A stretch of 6,341 nucleotides of DNA, taken from assembly GCA_902826385.1 (NCBI GenBank), contig CADEEU010000222.1:1-6341 (forward strand), given 5' to 3'. How positions within the stretch are numbered: the stretch's first letter is position 1; each line of letters starts with the position of its first letter. Under the pieces are notes generated by a model. The model saw only the letters and a program-made list of their open reading frames with translations. It made no database searches and was not told the origin of the DNA. The stretch is from an uncultured Acidobacteriota bacterium (GTDB lineage: Bacteria > Acidobacteriota > Blastocatellia > Pyrinomonadales > Pyrinomonadaceae). Below, one piece after another: positions 1 to 5,529 of this stretch. The position numbers and the translations under genes were made by a program.

Positions 1-263
1 TGAAAGTGGCCGGCGACGCCGGACGGTGCTTCGCTAAGGGCTTCTTTTTGCGAGAATGAAGGGATGACCACATCGTCGCGGTCAGCGGCGGTCGCGGCGC
101 CTTCGTCCGTCAGGCCGCCGAGCATCGGCTCGATGTCGGCCGTGTCCAGTTCATTAAGCTGCTCGACATATTTGACGATCTCCGCCATCTGAGGCGTGTA
201 AAGAGCAACCTCTTCGTCGGTTATTTCAAGGTGAGCAAGTTTTGCGACTTTTCTTACGTCCAT
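1..263 (-). CDS. gatC: Asp-tRNA(Asn)/Glu-tRNA(Gln) amidotransferase subunit C (partial, C-terminus off window)
   Basis: GatC is the small subunit of the GatCAB complex, which converts mischarged Glu-tRNA(Gln) or Asp-tRNA(Asn) to the amide in the cytoplasm; it stabilises the GatA-GatB interface. I translated 87 codons from the ATG at 263. The N-terminus carries the family pattern VRKVAKLAHLEITDEEV, then a helix containing YVEQLNELDTADIEPM, then the acidic DRDDV segment and the C-terminal run ending in AGHF. GatC proteins are usually about 95 residues and end shortly after this point, so only some ten residues are missing past the window edge. No strong Shine-Dalgarno precedes the ATG. It lies 54 bases downstream of the DUF721 gene on the same strand, so co-transcription is likely; gatA would be expected next, outside the window. 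The identification is firm from the N-terminal motif and length. Confidence 0.93.
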   Translation of the reverse strand, partial: MDVRKVAKLAHLEITDEEVALYTPQMAEIVKYVEQLNELDTADIEPMLGGLTDEGAATAADRDDVVIPSFSQKEALSEAPSGVAGHF

Positions 264-317
264 AAATCTTGATCGAATCGCTAATGCGTAATCGATTGTT
301 GAGTGTCACGCCCTTGC

Positions 318-815
318 TTACGCGCGGGCTTCGGCATTTTTCTTCAAATCGGTTTCCCGTCGGGCCAAACTGTTCGTCGCCGCGGCTAGAAATTTATCGC
401 GGAGTTCGTTATCCGCTATCGAATCCGCCGCATGTCGAAGGCCGGATGTGAGTTGTCCTTCAGCAAGCGAGGCCCATTCACTATCTATCTTTTCTGAAGC
501 TTTTAGCTGTCTGCGATGGCGACGTATCACAGATGCTTCGACCTGAAACTCCACGTAATTTACGACTTGCGCCCCGATTGCCGCGTTCACTCGTTCTGCT
601 AAAGCCGGACCGAGATCGGCAACCTGCCGACGCCAGGTTTCGCTTGAAACGGCGGCGATGAGCCTGTTTTTCTCTAGCCTCAGCGGTACGATATGCTCGG
701 CCAACGCTCCATCGACGACGCGTCGCCAGGCCGCAAAAACGATCGGCTCGACAGCGTTGCCTTCCGTGTCAAGGTGCTTCAAAATCGTAGGGAAAGCCCG
801 TAGAATGTCCTGCAT
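318..815 (-). CDS. DUF721 / DciA-like protein
   Basis: This 165-residue protein matches the DUF721 family pattern over roughly residues 5-95: an N-terminal helix, AAWRRVVDGALAEHIVPLRLE with the conserved W and basic pair, a strand ending in AAVSSETWRRQVADL, then a helix and the closing strand VVNYVEFQVE. DUF721 includes DciA, the loader or partner of the replicative DnaB helicase in bacteria lacking DnaC/DnaI loaders. Assigning that role here is inference from family membership. The C-terminal third (about 96-165) is charged, mostly helical-looking, and does not match anything I recognise. The ATG at 815 is preceded by GGTGAT at a plausible ribosome-binding distance. It is divergent from maf and followed by gatC. 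Cytoplasmic, with no signal or membrane segment. Confidence 0.8.
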   Translation of the reverse strand: MQDILRAFPTILKHLDTEGNAVEPIVFAAWRRVVDGALAEHIVPLRLEKNRLIAAVSSETWRRQVADLGPALAERVNAAIGAQVVNYVEFQVEASVIRRHRRQLKASEKIDSEWASLAEGQLTSGLRHAADSIADNELRDKFLAAATNSLARRETDLKKNAEARA

Positions 816-838
816 TTGCCAATCACCGCCGATAAACT

Positions 839-866
839 ATTATCTTAAACGAGAACGAGTTTTTAA
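839..866 (-). promoter_or_regulatory. Candidate promoter for the DUF721-gatC pair
   Basis: Read on the minus strand, TTAAAA (861-866) is followed after 16 bases by GATAAT (839-844). These match the sigma-70 consensus at 4/6 and 5/6. The start codon lies 24 bases downstream of the -10. Placement is sensible, but the -35 is weak and the region is AT-rich, so a chance match is possible. Confidence 0.3.
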
Positions 867-913
867 GCTAAATTACGACGCCGACGAATTTCAAAAGCGC
901 GTCGCCTTTCAGT

Positions 914-1017
914 GAAAATTATCAACTATACATTGCTAATTCTTAATTGATTTTGAAATAACTACCCATGCGGTTGAAAACTAATTTGTAATTTACAATT
1001 TAGAATTGATAATTTTC
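914..1017. repeat. AT-rich imperfect inverted repeat between divergent genes
   Basis: GAAAATTATCAA (914-925) is repeated perfectly in inverted orientation as TTGATAATTTTC (1006-1017). Inward of these 12-bp ends the two halves (914-956 and 975-1017) stay alignable at roughly two thirds identity. By hand count the stretch 911-1020 has 27 G/C in 110 bases (25%), against over 50% in nearby genes. Each terminal arm contains a GATAAT-like -10 box, pointing outward in opposite directions. It could be a degenerate palindromic interspersed repeat (MITE-like, without a transposase), or a symmetrical divergent control region. No target-site duplication is evident. Confidence 0.55.
986..1013 (+). promoter_or_regulatory. 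Candidate promoter for maf
   Basis: TTGTAA (986-991), a 16-base spacer and GATAAT (1008-1013) resemble a sigma-70 promoter (4/6 and 5/6). Transcription would begin around 1020, giving a leader of only about 14 bases with no evident Shine-Dalgarno. The -10 lies inside the right arm of the inverted repeat. Supported only by pattern and position. Confidence 0.3.
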
Positions 1018-1033
1018 GACGAATCAATAACGA

Positions 1034-1627
1034 ATGATAAGACTTCCGAAGCTGATACTCGCGTCCGGCAGCCCGCGTCGGGCGGAAATAATGCAGTCCG
1101 TTGGGTGGGAATTCGAGAAGGCTGTTCCCGATATCGACGAGACGGAATTGCCCGGCGAGGCCCCGGACGTTTACGTTCAGCGTCTTGCCCGGACCAAGGC
1201 CGAGGTAGTGGCTGCTAACTTTCCGGGCAGGATCGTGCTCGGGGCAGACACGACCGTTGTGATCGACGATCAGATCATCGGAAAGCCGGTCGATATGGAC
1301 GACGCACGGCGAATGCTTTCTATGTTGTCGGGCCGGCTGCATGAGGTTTTGACCGGCGTTGCAGTAGTGACGACTGGTGAAACCCGCGTCGGCTTACAGC
1401 GAACTATGGTCAAATTCGTCCAACTGAGCGATTCCGAAATTAACTTCCTGGCCGAGCGCGGCGATCCACTCGACAAAGCCGGAGCCTACGCCGTCCAGGC
1501 CCAGGCCGCTTTGTTTATCGAGGGAATAGAAGGCGATTACTGGAACGTCGTCGGTTTGCCTATAAGTTTGGTTTACCGACTAGTGATGTCCGAAAACAAT
1601 GCCTTGAAGGCTGATTTTCGGGATTAA
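1034..1627 (+). CDS. maf: Maf-family nucleoside triphosphate pyrophosphatase (dTTP/UTP type)
   Basis: Maf proteins hydrolyse non-canonical or excess nucleoside triphosphates to the monophosphate and pyrophosphate; the YhdE-like branch acts on dTTP and UTP. All signature elements of the family are present in order: ASGSPRR (residues 10-16), GADTTVV (70-76) with the metal-linked Asp, IGKP (82-85) with the conserved Lys, SGRLHEVLTG (99-108), LDKAGAYAVQ (146-155) and IEGDYWNVVGLP (165-176). The length of 197 residues is normal. The LDKAGAY and GDY.NVVGLP patterns favour the dTTP/UTP subfamily; substrate is inferred, not shown. The ATG at 1034 places the SGSPRR loop at the usual distance from the N-terminus. 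The gene stands alone, divergent from the DUF721 gene, and its leader has no clear Shine-Dalgarno. The last dozen residues after YRLV are not conserved. Confidence 0.93.
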   Translation: MIRLPKLILASGSPRRAEIMQSVGWEFEKAVPDIDETELPGEAPDVYVQRLARTKAEVVAANFPGRIVLGADTTVVIDDQIIGKPVDMDDARRMLSMLSGRLHEVLTGVAVVTTGETRVGLQRTMVKFVQLSDSEINFLAERGDPLDKAGAYAVQAQAALFIEGIEGDYWNVVGLPISLVYRLVMSENNALKADFRD

Positions 1628-1647
1628 CCCCGACCCTTTTCTACTCC

Positions 1648-1684
1648 AAACCGTCTCATTTTTCAGTACAAAATGAGACGGTTT
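1648..1684. repeat. Perfect 15-bp inverted repeat downstream of maf
   Basis: AAACCGTCTCATTTT (1648-1662) and AAAATGAGACGGTTT (1670-1684) are exact reverse complements separated by 7 bases. The hairpin begins 20 bases after the maf stop, where a terminator would be expected. The only run of Ts is the three-base end of the stem, so termination would be weak or factor-assisted. The right arm recurs at 1743-1757 with one mismatch, which suggests a repeated protein-binding or mobile repeat unit rather than only a terminator. Confidence 0.65.
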
Positions 1685-1946
1685 AAGTGATTTGTTTGCA
1701 ACGTTTAAGTCAGATTTCGTCTCACGCACTTCGCGACATTGCAAAATGAGACGATTTCGGACGTAAACCATTGATATTACTAGGGTTACGCTTTATGTTT
1801 TTCGTTTTCGATATTATCCCTGATGCGACCACTGACAGCACAATGTAATTTTTAGTTTTCAAACATCAAAAGGTCGGCAAGCAAGCCGGATTTAAATGTT
1901 CGCATGCGTTGCGTAGATTGTCAATGATCTTACGTACGCAACACGA

Positions 1947-1987
1947 TGAAAAGTAAGAAGGCCGTCCTCTTTTCGGACGGCCTTCTT
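1947..1987 (-). terminator. Rho-independent terminator of the minus-strand operon
   Basis: AAGAAGGCCGTCC (1955-1967) and GGACGGCCTTCTT (1975-1987) form a perfect 13-bp stem with a 7-base loop. On the minus strand the stem starts 18 bases after the stop codon of the thioredoxin-fold gene and is followed by ACTTTTC, a short U-run. On the plus strand the right arm itself ends in TTCTTT, so it may also stop transcripts coming from maf. GC-rich core, spacing and tail make this the clearest terminator in the window. Confidence 0.88.
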
Positions 1988-2005
1988 TAATACCCGCAAC
2001 TTCTA

Positions 2006-2512
2006 TCAAAGAAGACTGTCGATCTTCTTGGAAACCGGTATGGTTATGTCAAACTTCGGGTCGATTCCGCCAAAGGCTTCGCCGGCCTGGTTTCCGGATT
2101 TATCGAGGACGATAAACGACGGCACCTGATCGACCTTGAACTTCTTCAGTACCGATGCGCCGTCAGAGTCGCGAAGTACCGGCATTACCAATTTATTGCC
2201 AGCGATGAACTTGCGGACGGCGTCGTCCGAGGCATAGTTCTTCGACTTGGCATTGGTCGAATCGGTCACCACGTAGTAGAAAACTACGTTCTTGCCCGCG
2301 TATTTTTTCGCAAGCATGTTGGTGTATTCGGCCTGCTTGCCGGAGAGCGGCAGCCAGCTTGCACCGACCGCAAGAACCACGACCTTGCCATCCTGGGCCT
2401 GTACATCCACCGAGCCGCCGTCGAGTTTGGTCAACGCCGTCTGGGCAAAAGAGTTGAACGCAAAAACAGTTACAAAGGTAAGAACCAATGCAAACAATTT
2501 TAGGGTTTTCAT
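2006..2512 (-). CDS. Exported thioredoxin-fold (TlpA-like) protein lacking the redox cysteines
   Basis: From the ATG at 2512 the product has 168 residues with a classical Sec signal peptide: MKTLK, a hydrophobic core to about residue 22, and a likely cleavage after NSFA (residue 24). A TTG start at 2572 would add 20 residues before the signal and is less likely. The mature part shows the TlpA/peroxiredoxin-like fold: strand KVVVLAVGASW (43-53), helix AEYTNMLAKKY, strand NVVFYYVVTD, and the cis-proline segment VDQVPSFIVLDKSG (P131). Where catalytic members have W-C-x-x-C, this protein reads W-L-P-L-S (53-57), so both cysteines are gone and there are no cysteines anywhere in the protein. A disulfide-exchange role is therefore unlikely; a binding, chaperone-like or scaffold role is possible but unknown. 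It is last in the operon, 61 bases after panC. Confidence 0.8.
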   Translation of the reverse strand: MKTLKLFALVLTFVTVFAFNSFAQTALTKLDGGSVDVQAQDGKVVVLAVGASWLPLSGKQAEYTNMLAKKYAGKNVVFYYVVTDSTNAKSKNYASDDAVRKFIAGNKLVMPVLRDSDGASVLKKFKVDQVPSFIVLDKSGNQAGEAFGGIDPKFDITIPVSKKIDSLL

Positions 2513-2520
2513 AATTTTAC

Positions 2521-2542
2521 GAGGGCCTACAAGTAAACCCTC
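2521..2542 (-). promoter_or_regulatory. Hairpin with CUUG loop just upstream of the thioredoxin-fold start
   Basis: As minus-strand RNA, GAGGGUUUA pairs with UAGGCCCUC through nine base pairs, two of them G-U, closing on a four-base CUUG loop. It ends 8 bases before the ATG at 2512, exactly where a ribosome-binding site would lie, and no other Shine-Dalgarno is visible. It could limit translation of this gene relative to panC, or mark an RNA-processing point. The structure is read directly; the role is inference. Confidence 0.5.
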
Positions 2543-2573
2543 TGCCCGGTTTAGATGCGAGTTTGATGCCAAA

Positions 2574-3428
2574 CTACTGCTTTCTGTTGAGGATCACGTT
2601 GTCGATCAGCCGAACCTTGCCGAAGCGTACCGCCACGGCGACAAGTACTTCGCTATCTGCAATCTTATCAATAGGTTCCAGATCGTCGTTGCTCACGACG
2701 GCAACGTAGTCTATGCGGGCGAGCGGCTCAGTGGCGATCTTGTCTTCAACGATTTGAGCAATCGCCGACGCATTTCGTTCACCGTTTTTGAAGGCCAGCT
2801 TGGCTTCGCGAAGGGCTTGGTAGAGTATTGAGGCCTTTTGACGCTCATCTTCGTTCAGATACGCGTTGCGGGACGACATTGCCAGGCCGGATTCCTCGCG
2901 GACGGTAGGCACGACCACGATCTCAGTCTCAAAACCCAGGTCACGGGTCAGGCGCTTGACTACGCCGACCTGCTGGGCGTCTTTGCTGCCAAAAAACGCC
3001 AGATCAGGTCGAACGGTGTTTAAAAGAATGGTCACCACCGTAGCAACGCCGCGAAAATGGCCGGGCCGCGAAGCACCTTCAAGCGTTTCCGTCAGCCCTT
3101 CAACGTAAACATAGGTGGAAAAGCCCGGAATGTAGATTTCGTCGGTATCGGGAGCGAAGACGTAATCTACTTCATACTCTGCCAGCATCGCGGCGTCTGC
3201 GGTCAGGTCGCGTGGATAACGTTCGAAATCTTCGCCGGGGCCGAATTGGGTCGGGTTTACGAATATCGACACGATCACGATGTCGGACATCTGCCGGGCT
3301 TCTTTGACCAGCGTCAAATGCCCCTCATGCAGAGCTCCCATGGTCGGGACAAAGCCGACGGTCTTGCTCTCACGACGCAGTTTGCGTGCGATCGATGCCA
3401 TTCGCTGTTTGCGGTTGATTATTTCCAT
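2574..3428 (-). CDS. panC: Pantoate--beta-alanine ligase (pantothenate synthetase)
   Basis: PanC joins pantoate and beta-alanine with ATP through a pantoyl-adenylate intermediate, giving pantothenate, the precursor of coenzyme A. The 284 residues match the usual size. Visible signatures are PTMGALHEGH (28-37, the HIGH-type nucleotide-binding loop), SIFVNPTQFGPGEDFERYPR (54-73), the pantoate-binding LEGASRPGHFRGVATVV (116-132), FFGSKDAQQ (145-153) and the KMSK-like segment PTVREESGLAMSSRNAYL (174-191). The ATG at 3428 lies 2 bases after the hepT-like stop codon with no strong Shine-Dalgarno, so translation is probably coupled to the upstream gene. PanB, the preceding enzyme activity of the branch, is encoded upstream, separated by the toxin-antitoxin pair. 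No panD or panE is seen in the window. Confidence 0.97.
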   Translation of the reverse strand: MEIINRKQRMASIARKLRRESKTVGFVPTMGALHEGHLTLVKEARQMSDIVIVSIFVNPTQFGPGEDFERYPRDLTADAAMLAEYEVDYVFAPDTDEIYIPGFSTYVYVEGLTETLEGASRPGHFRGVATVVTILLNTVRPDLAFFGSKDAQQVGVVKRLTRDLGFETEIVVVPTVREESGLAMSSRNAYLNEDERQKASILYQALREAKLAFKNGERNASAIAQIVEDKIATEPLARIDYVAVVSNDDLEPIDKIADSEVLVAVAVRFGKVRLIDNVILNRKQ

Positions 3429-3430
3429 CG

Positions 3431-3796
3431 TTAGTCGGCAAGTTCCGCAAGGGCCGGCGGAAACTCAACTTTCAGCACCTTTTCAACCTCCTCAACAAGC
3501 AGTCTTGCATCGGTATCGGCGGCCGACCAGACGATGGGCAGACTCAATCTAAAATACGAATGGACGATTATGTTTCGAAAACCCCGAAGCGATTTCCACT
3601 CGATGTTTTGGTAACGTGATCGTATGTCTTCAGAGATGCCCGATGCTGCTTCACCGATAATCATTAGTTGGAATAAAATCGCGGACTGAAGGAGTTTGTC
3701 ATTTACAAATTCTTCCTCGCTGATGTTCGCAGCCCAAAGCCGAATCGTTTTGGCAGCGTCCAACATATCTACAAGATATTCGGCGTCATGCCTCAT
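3431..3796 (-). CDS. hepT: HepT-like HEPN toxin (DUF86 family)
   Basis: This 121-residue all-helical protein belongs to the DUF86/HEPN group. The family's ribonuclease motif R-x4-H-x-Y is intact as RNIIVHSY (R74, H79, Y81), preceded by the conserved helix ILFQLMIIGEAA (40-51) and by IEWKSLRGFRN. In characterised HepT/MntA pairs the HEPN protein is an RNase toxin, and the cognate nucleotidyltransferase silences it by adding AMP to the tyrosine of this motif. All residues needed for both toxicity and modification are therefore present. Its ATG at 3796 overlaps the mntA-like gene by 11 bases. A hand count of 3541-3720 gives 75 G/C of 180 (42%), against 57% for a comparable stretch of panB, which suggests separate origin. 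Cellular target unknown. A role other than toxin is possible. Confidence 0.85.
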   Translation of the reverse strand: MRHDAEYLVDMLDAAKTIRLWAANISEEEFVNDKLLQSAILFQLMIIGEAASGISEDIRSRYQNIEWKSLRGFRNIIVHSYFRLSLPIVWSAADTDARLLVEEVEKVLKVEFPPALAELAD

Positions 3797-4088
3797 AAAT
3801 GATCTGAGCTTCGGACAATATCTTTTCGCGGATTAGCGGCTTTAACCCGTCCTTGGTTACGAGGTCCACACGGTTTTTCATCAACTCCTCCAGTTCGATT
3901 TGCATACCTGAGAACTCGATAAGACCGATGCCCGACTCGGGCAAAAAATCGACCATGAAATCAAAGTCGCTGTGTGCATTGTTGTCACCGCGGGCACGCG
4001 AGCCAAACAAGCTCAGCTCACGCACCTTATGCTTTCGACAAAGTTCGACGATTCTGCTTCTCGTTTCATCGGAAAATAGCGGCATCAT
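3786..4088 (-). CDS. mntA: MntA-like minimal nucleotidyltransferase antitoxin
   Basis: The 100-residue protein is a minimal nucleotidyltransferase of the DNA polymerase beta superfamily. It has the GS-x10-D-x-D active site: SLFGSRARGDNNAHSDFDFMV with G29, S30, D41 and D43, and the third carboxylate in RVDLV (D75). The catalytic triad is complete. In studied pairs, MntA uses ATP to AMPylate the HEPN toxin, and this neutralises it. Here the antitoxin is translated first, overlapping the toxin by 11 bases. Its own ATG overlaps the panB stop as ATGA, which implies coupling to panB. A second ATG one codon downstream (4085) could be used instead. No strong ribosome-binding site precedes either. Identification as a MNT/HEPN pair is firm; antitoxin activity is inferred from family. 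Confidence 0.87.
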   Translation of the reverse strand: MMPLFSDETRSRIVELCRKHKVRELSLFGSRARGDNNAHSDFDFMVDFLPESGIGLIEFSGMQIELEELMKNRVDLVTKDGLKPLIREKILSEAQIIYEA

Positions 4089-4942
4089 GCGTTCACGTTC
4101 TTTCTTGCTTCTTTCGGAAAACCGTAAGACTCGGCCTCACTCGGATAATCGCCCGAGCGGACGTCATCCATCCATTTGGTGATCGCGTCCGTTATGACCT
4201 GGCTGACGTTGGCGTACTGCCGGACAAAACGTGGCTGGCGGCCGAAGGTGAAGCCGATGAGATCATGCAGCACAAGTACCTGAATGTCACAGGCGGCACC
4301 GGCCCCGATGCCTACGGTCGAGATGGTTAGTTCCTTTGAGATAGTTTCGGCCACTTCACGCGGTATCAGCTCGAGCACGATGGCAAATGCTCCGGCCTCT
4401 TCGAGCATTTTTGCGTCTTCGATCAGGCGGTTCGCATCGACAGTGGTTTTGCCCTGGACTCGATAGCCGCCGAGTTTATGGACCGATTGCGGCGTGAGAC
4501 CGATGTGAGCCATAACCGGGATCTCTTCGTCGACCAGCCGTTTGACCAGATCGACCCGATTTCGGCCGCCTTCAAGCTTTACGGCTTCGGCACCGCCATT
4601 TTTGAGCAATCGCATGGCGTTCCGAACCGCCTTATTGTCGCCGGTGTGAAAAGTGCCGTAGGGCATATCGGAAACGATCAGCGCACGGCTCGATCCACGT
4701 TTGACGGCCTTGGTCGCGGACAGAATTTCCTCAAGCGTCACCGGTATCGTGTTTCCGTATCCGTGTATGACGTTTCCCATGCTGTCGCCTACCAGAATGA
4801 TATCGACGCCGGCTTCGTCTACGATCCTCGCGGTCGGATAATCATAGGCCGTCAGACACACGAGCTTTTCGCCGCTTTCTTTAGCTGCTCTAAGGGCGGG
4901 AACGTAAACTTTTTCGGGTTGGTCGGGCTTTAAGTAGGCCAT
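4085..4942 (-). CDS. panB: 3-methyl-2-oxobutanoate hydroxymethyltransferase (ketopantoate hydroxymethyltransferase)
   Basis: PanB transfers a hydroxymethyl group from 5,10-methylenetetrahydrofolate to 2-oxoisovalerate, giving ketopantoate, the first committed step to pantothenate. The 285-residue (beta/alpha)8 protein contains LTAYDYPTARIVDEAG (30-45), the metal site ILVGDSMGN (D53) and SDMP (D92), AVKLEGG (K122, E124), HIGLTPQSVHKLGGYRVQG (146-164), VLELIP with the likely catalytic E191, and GIGAGAACDIQVLV (211-224). Two family positions look unusual: the H expected in the segment before AVxRG is A76 in ILSATKAVKRG, and the G usually seen in CDGQVL is I220. Neither is a known catalytic residue as far as I recall. 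The ATG at 4942 lies 41 bases after folK without an obvious Shine-Dalgarno. The TGA overlaps the mntA-like start. Confidence 0.96.
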   Translation of the reverse strand: MAYLKPDQPEKVYVPALRAAKESGEKLVCLTAYDYPTARIVDEAGVDIILVGDSMGNVIHGYGNTIPVTLEEILSATKAVKRGSSRALIVSDMPYGTFHTGDNKAVRNAMRLLKNGGAEAVKLEGGRNRVDLVKRLVDEEIPVMAHIGLTPQSVHKLGGYRVQGKTTVDANRLIEDAKMLEEAGAFAIVLELIPREVAETISKELTISTVGIGAGAACDIQVLVLHDLIGFTFGRQPRFVRQYANVSQVITDAITKWMDDVRSGDYPSEAESYGFPKEARKNVNA

Positions 4943-4983
4943 AAGAAATTTGCGATAAGTCTAGACCTTTACAGCAGTTTAGT

Positions 4984-5523
4984 CTAGCCGCTTGAAGACG
5001 CGTGAATGCTTTCGCGGGTGTGAGGATACCAACGGGCAACGTTCGAATTGTCAGGGCATTCGGCCAGCAGCAAGCCAATGTCTTTGTGAAGGAGGGAATG
5101 ATTATAGTTCGGACAAATCTCGTTCATCGGAATCAGGACGAACCGTCGAAGATGAGCTCGAGGATGAGGGACGGTTAGGAAGGGTGTGTCAACGTGCTCC
5201 TGCTCATAGAAAAGCAGGTCAAGGTCTATAGTCCGCGGTTTTTTTAGCGATTTGTCCGTACGTCCGAGCAGATATTCAATCCGCAGCATTCGAGCAAGCA
5301 TCTGCGTAGGCGTAATGCCGTTTGCCCGAATCTCCGCAACCATATTCAAAAAGGCCGGCGCGTCATCATCCAGACCGACCGGTTCGGTTTCATATATCGC
5401 GGAAAGTTTCGTGACCTGGAAGCTAGCCTCCATCAGACCACGCACGCCGAGCAGCAGATTACCTGCCCGGTCGCCCAGGTTCGAGCCGATTCCGACGTAA
5501 GCTGTTACAGTTTCATTCTCCAC
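4984..5523 (-). CDS. folK: 2-amino-4-hydroxy-6-hydroxymethyldihydropteridine pyrophosphokinase
   Basis: FolK (HPPK) transfers pyrophosphate from ATP to 6-hydroxymethyl-7,8-dihydropterin in tetrahydrofolate synthesis. The 179 residues show AYVGIGSNLGDR (8-19), SAIYETEPVG (41-50), PAFLNMVAEI (56-65), the Mg-binding PRTIDLDLLFY (96-106, D100 and D102) and VPHPRAHLRRFVLIPMNEI (118-136). The start at 5523 is GTG; there is no in-frame ATG before the GIGSNLGDR motif, so GTG is well supported. It begins 6 bases after the stop of the HxlR-type gene, and panB follows. A folK-panB neighbourhood is also found in enterobacteria. The product pathway supplies the folate cofactor used by PanB. Residues after about 150 are unconserved. 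Confidence 0.95.
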   Translation of the reverse strand: MENETVTAYVGIGSNLGDRAGNLLLGVRGLMEASFQVTKLSAIYETEPVGLDDDAPAFLNMVAEIRANGITPTQMLARMLRIEYLLGRTDKSLKKPRTIDLDLLFYEQEHVDTPFLTVPHPRAHLRRFVLIPMNEICPNYNHSLLHKDIGLLLAECPDNSNVARWYPHTRESIHASSSG

Positions 5524-5529
5524 GCGGGT

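Larger units (their letters stand above)
1628..2005. other. Convergent intergenic region, no coding gene seen
   Basis: This 378-base gap separates maf from the end of the minus-strand operon. It holds the 15-bp inverted repeat (1648-1684), a near-copy of its right arm at 1743-1757 (14 of 15 bases), a weaker stem partner at 1717-1724, a possible plus-strand promoter (TTGATA 1771-1776, 17 bases, TATGTT 1794-1799), an 8-bp stem (1908-1915 with 1935-1942) and the terminator at 1955-1987. The short open frames in it lack recognisable protein features or a credible ribosome-binding site. A small RNA from about 1806 to 1988 is conceivable but unproven. Confidence 0.6.

Noticed and set aside
658..915. 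Plus-strand open frame of 85 codons antisense to the DUF721 gene
   Set aside because: Shadow of the DUF721 gene running into the promoter region; no protein features.
962..1342. Minus-strand open frame of 126 codons over the start of maf
   Set aside because: It overlaps maf motifs on the opposite strand and the AT-rich repeat, without recognisable domains.
1648..1757. CRISPR-like short repeats
   Set aside because: Only three or four copies, in mixed orientation and uneven spacing, with no cas genes; better described as inverted repeats.
1580..1771. Minus-strand open frame of 63 codons in the maf downstream region
   Set aside because: It spans the inverted repeat and the maf 3' end and has no ribosome-binding site or conserved pattern; the codons come from repeat sequence.
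2513..2572. N-terminal extension of the thioredoxin-fold protein from a TTG at 2572
   Set aside because: It would put 20 polar residues ahead of a textbook Sec signal peptide; the ATG at 2512 gives a normal signal sequence.
2292..2831. Plus-strand open frame of 179 codons spanning the end of panC and the thioredoxin-fold gene
   Set aside because: It runs antisense across two well-supported genes and their gap, has no ribosome-binding site or family motif, and its composition reflects the opposite strand.
4478..4933. Plus-strand open frame of 151 codons antisense to panB
   Set aside because: It lies wholly within panB, which has complete family motifs on the other strand; no independent protein signature.
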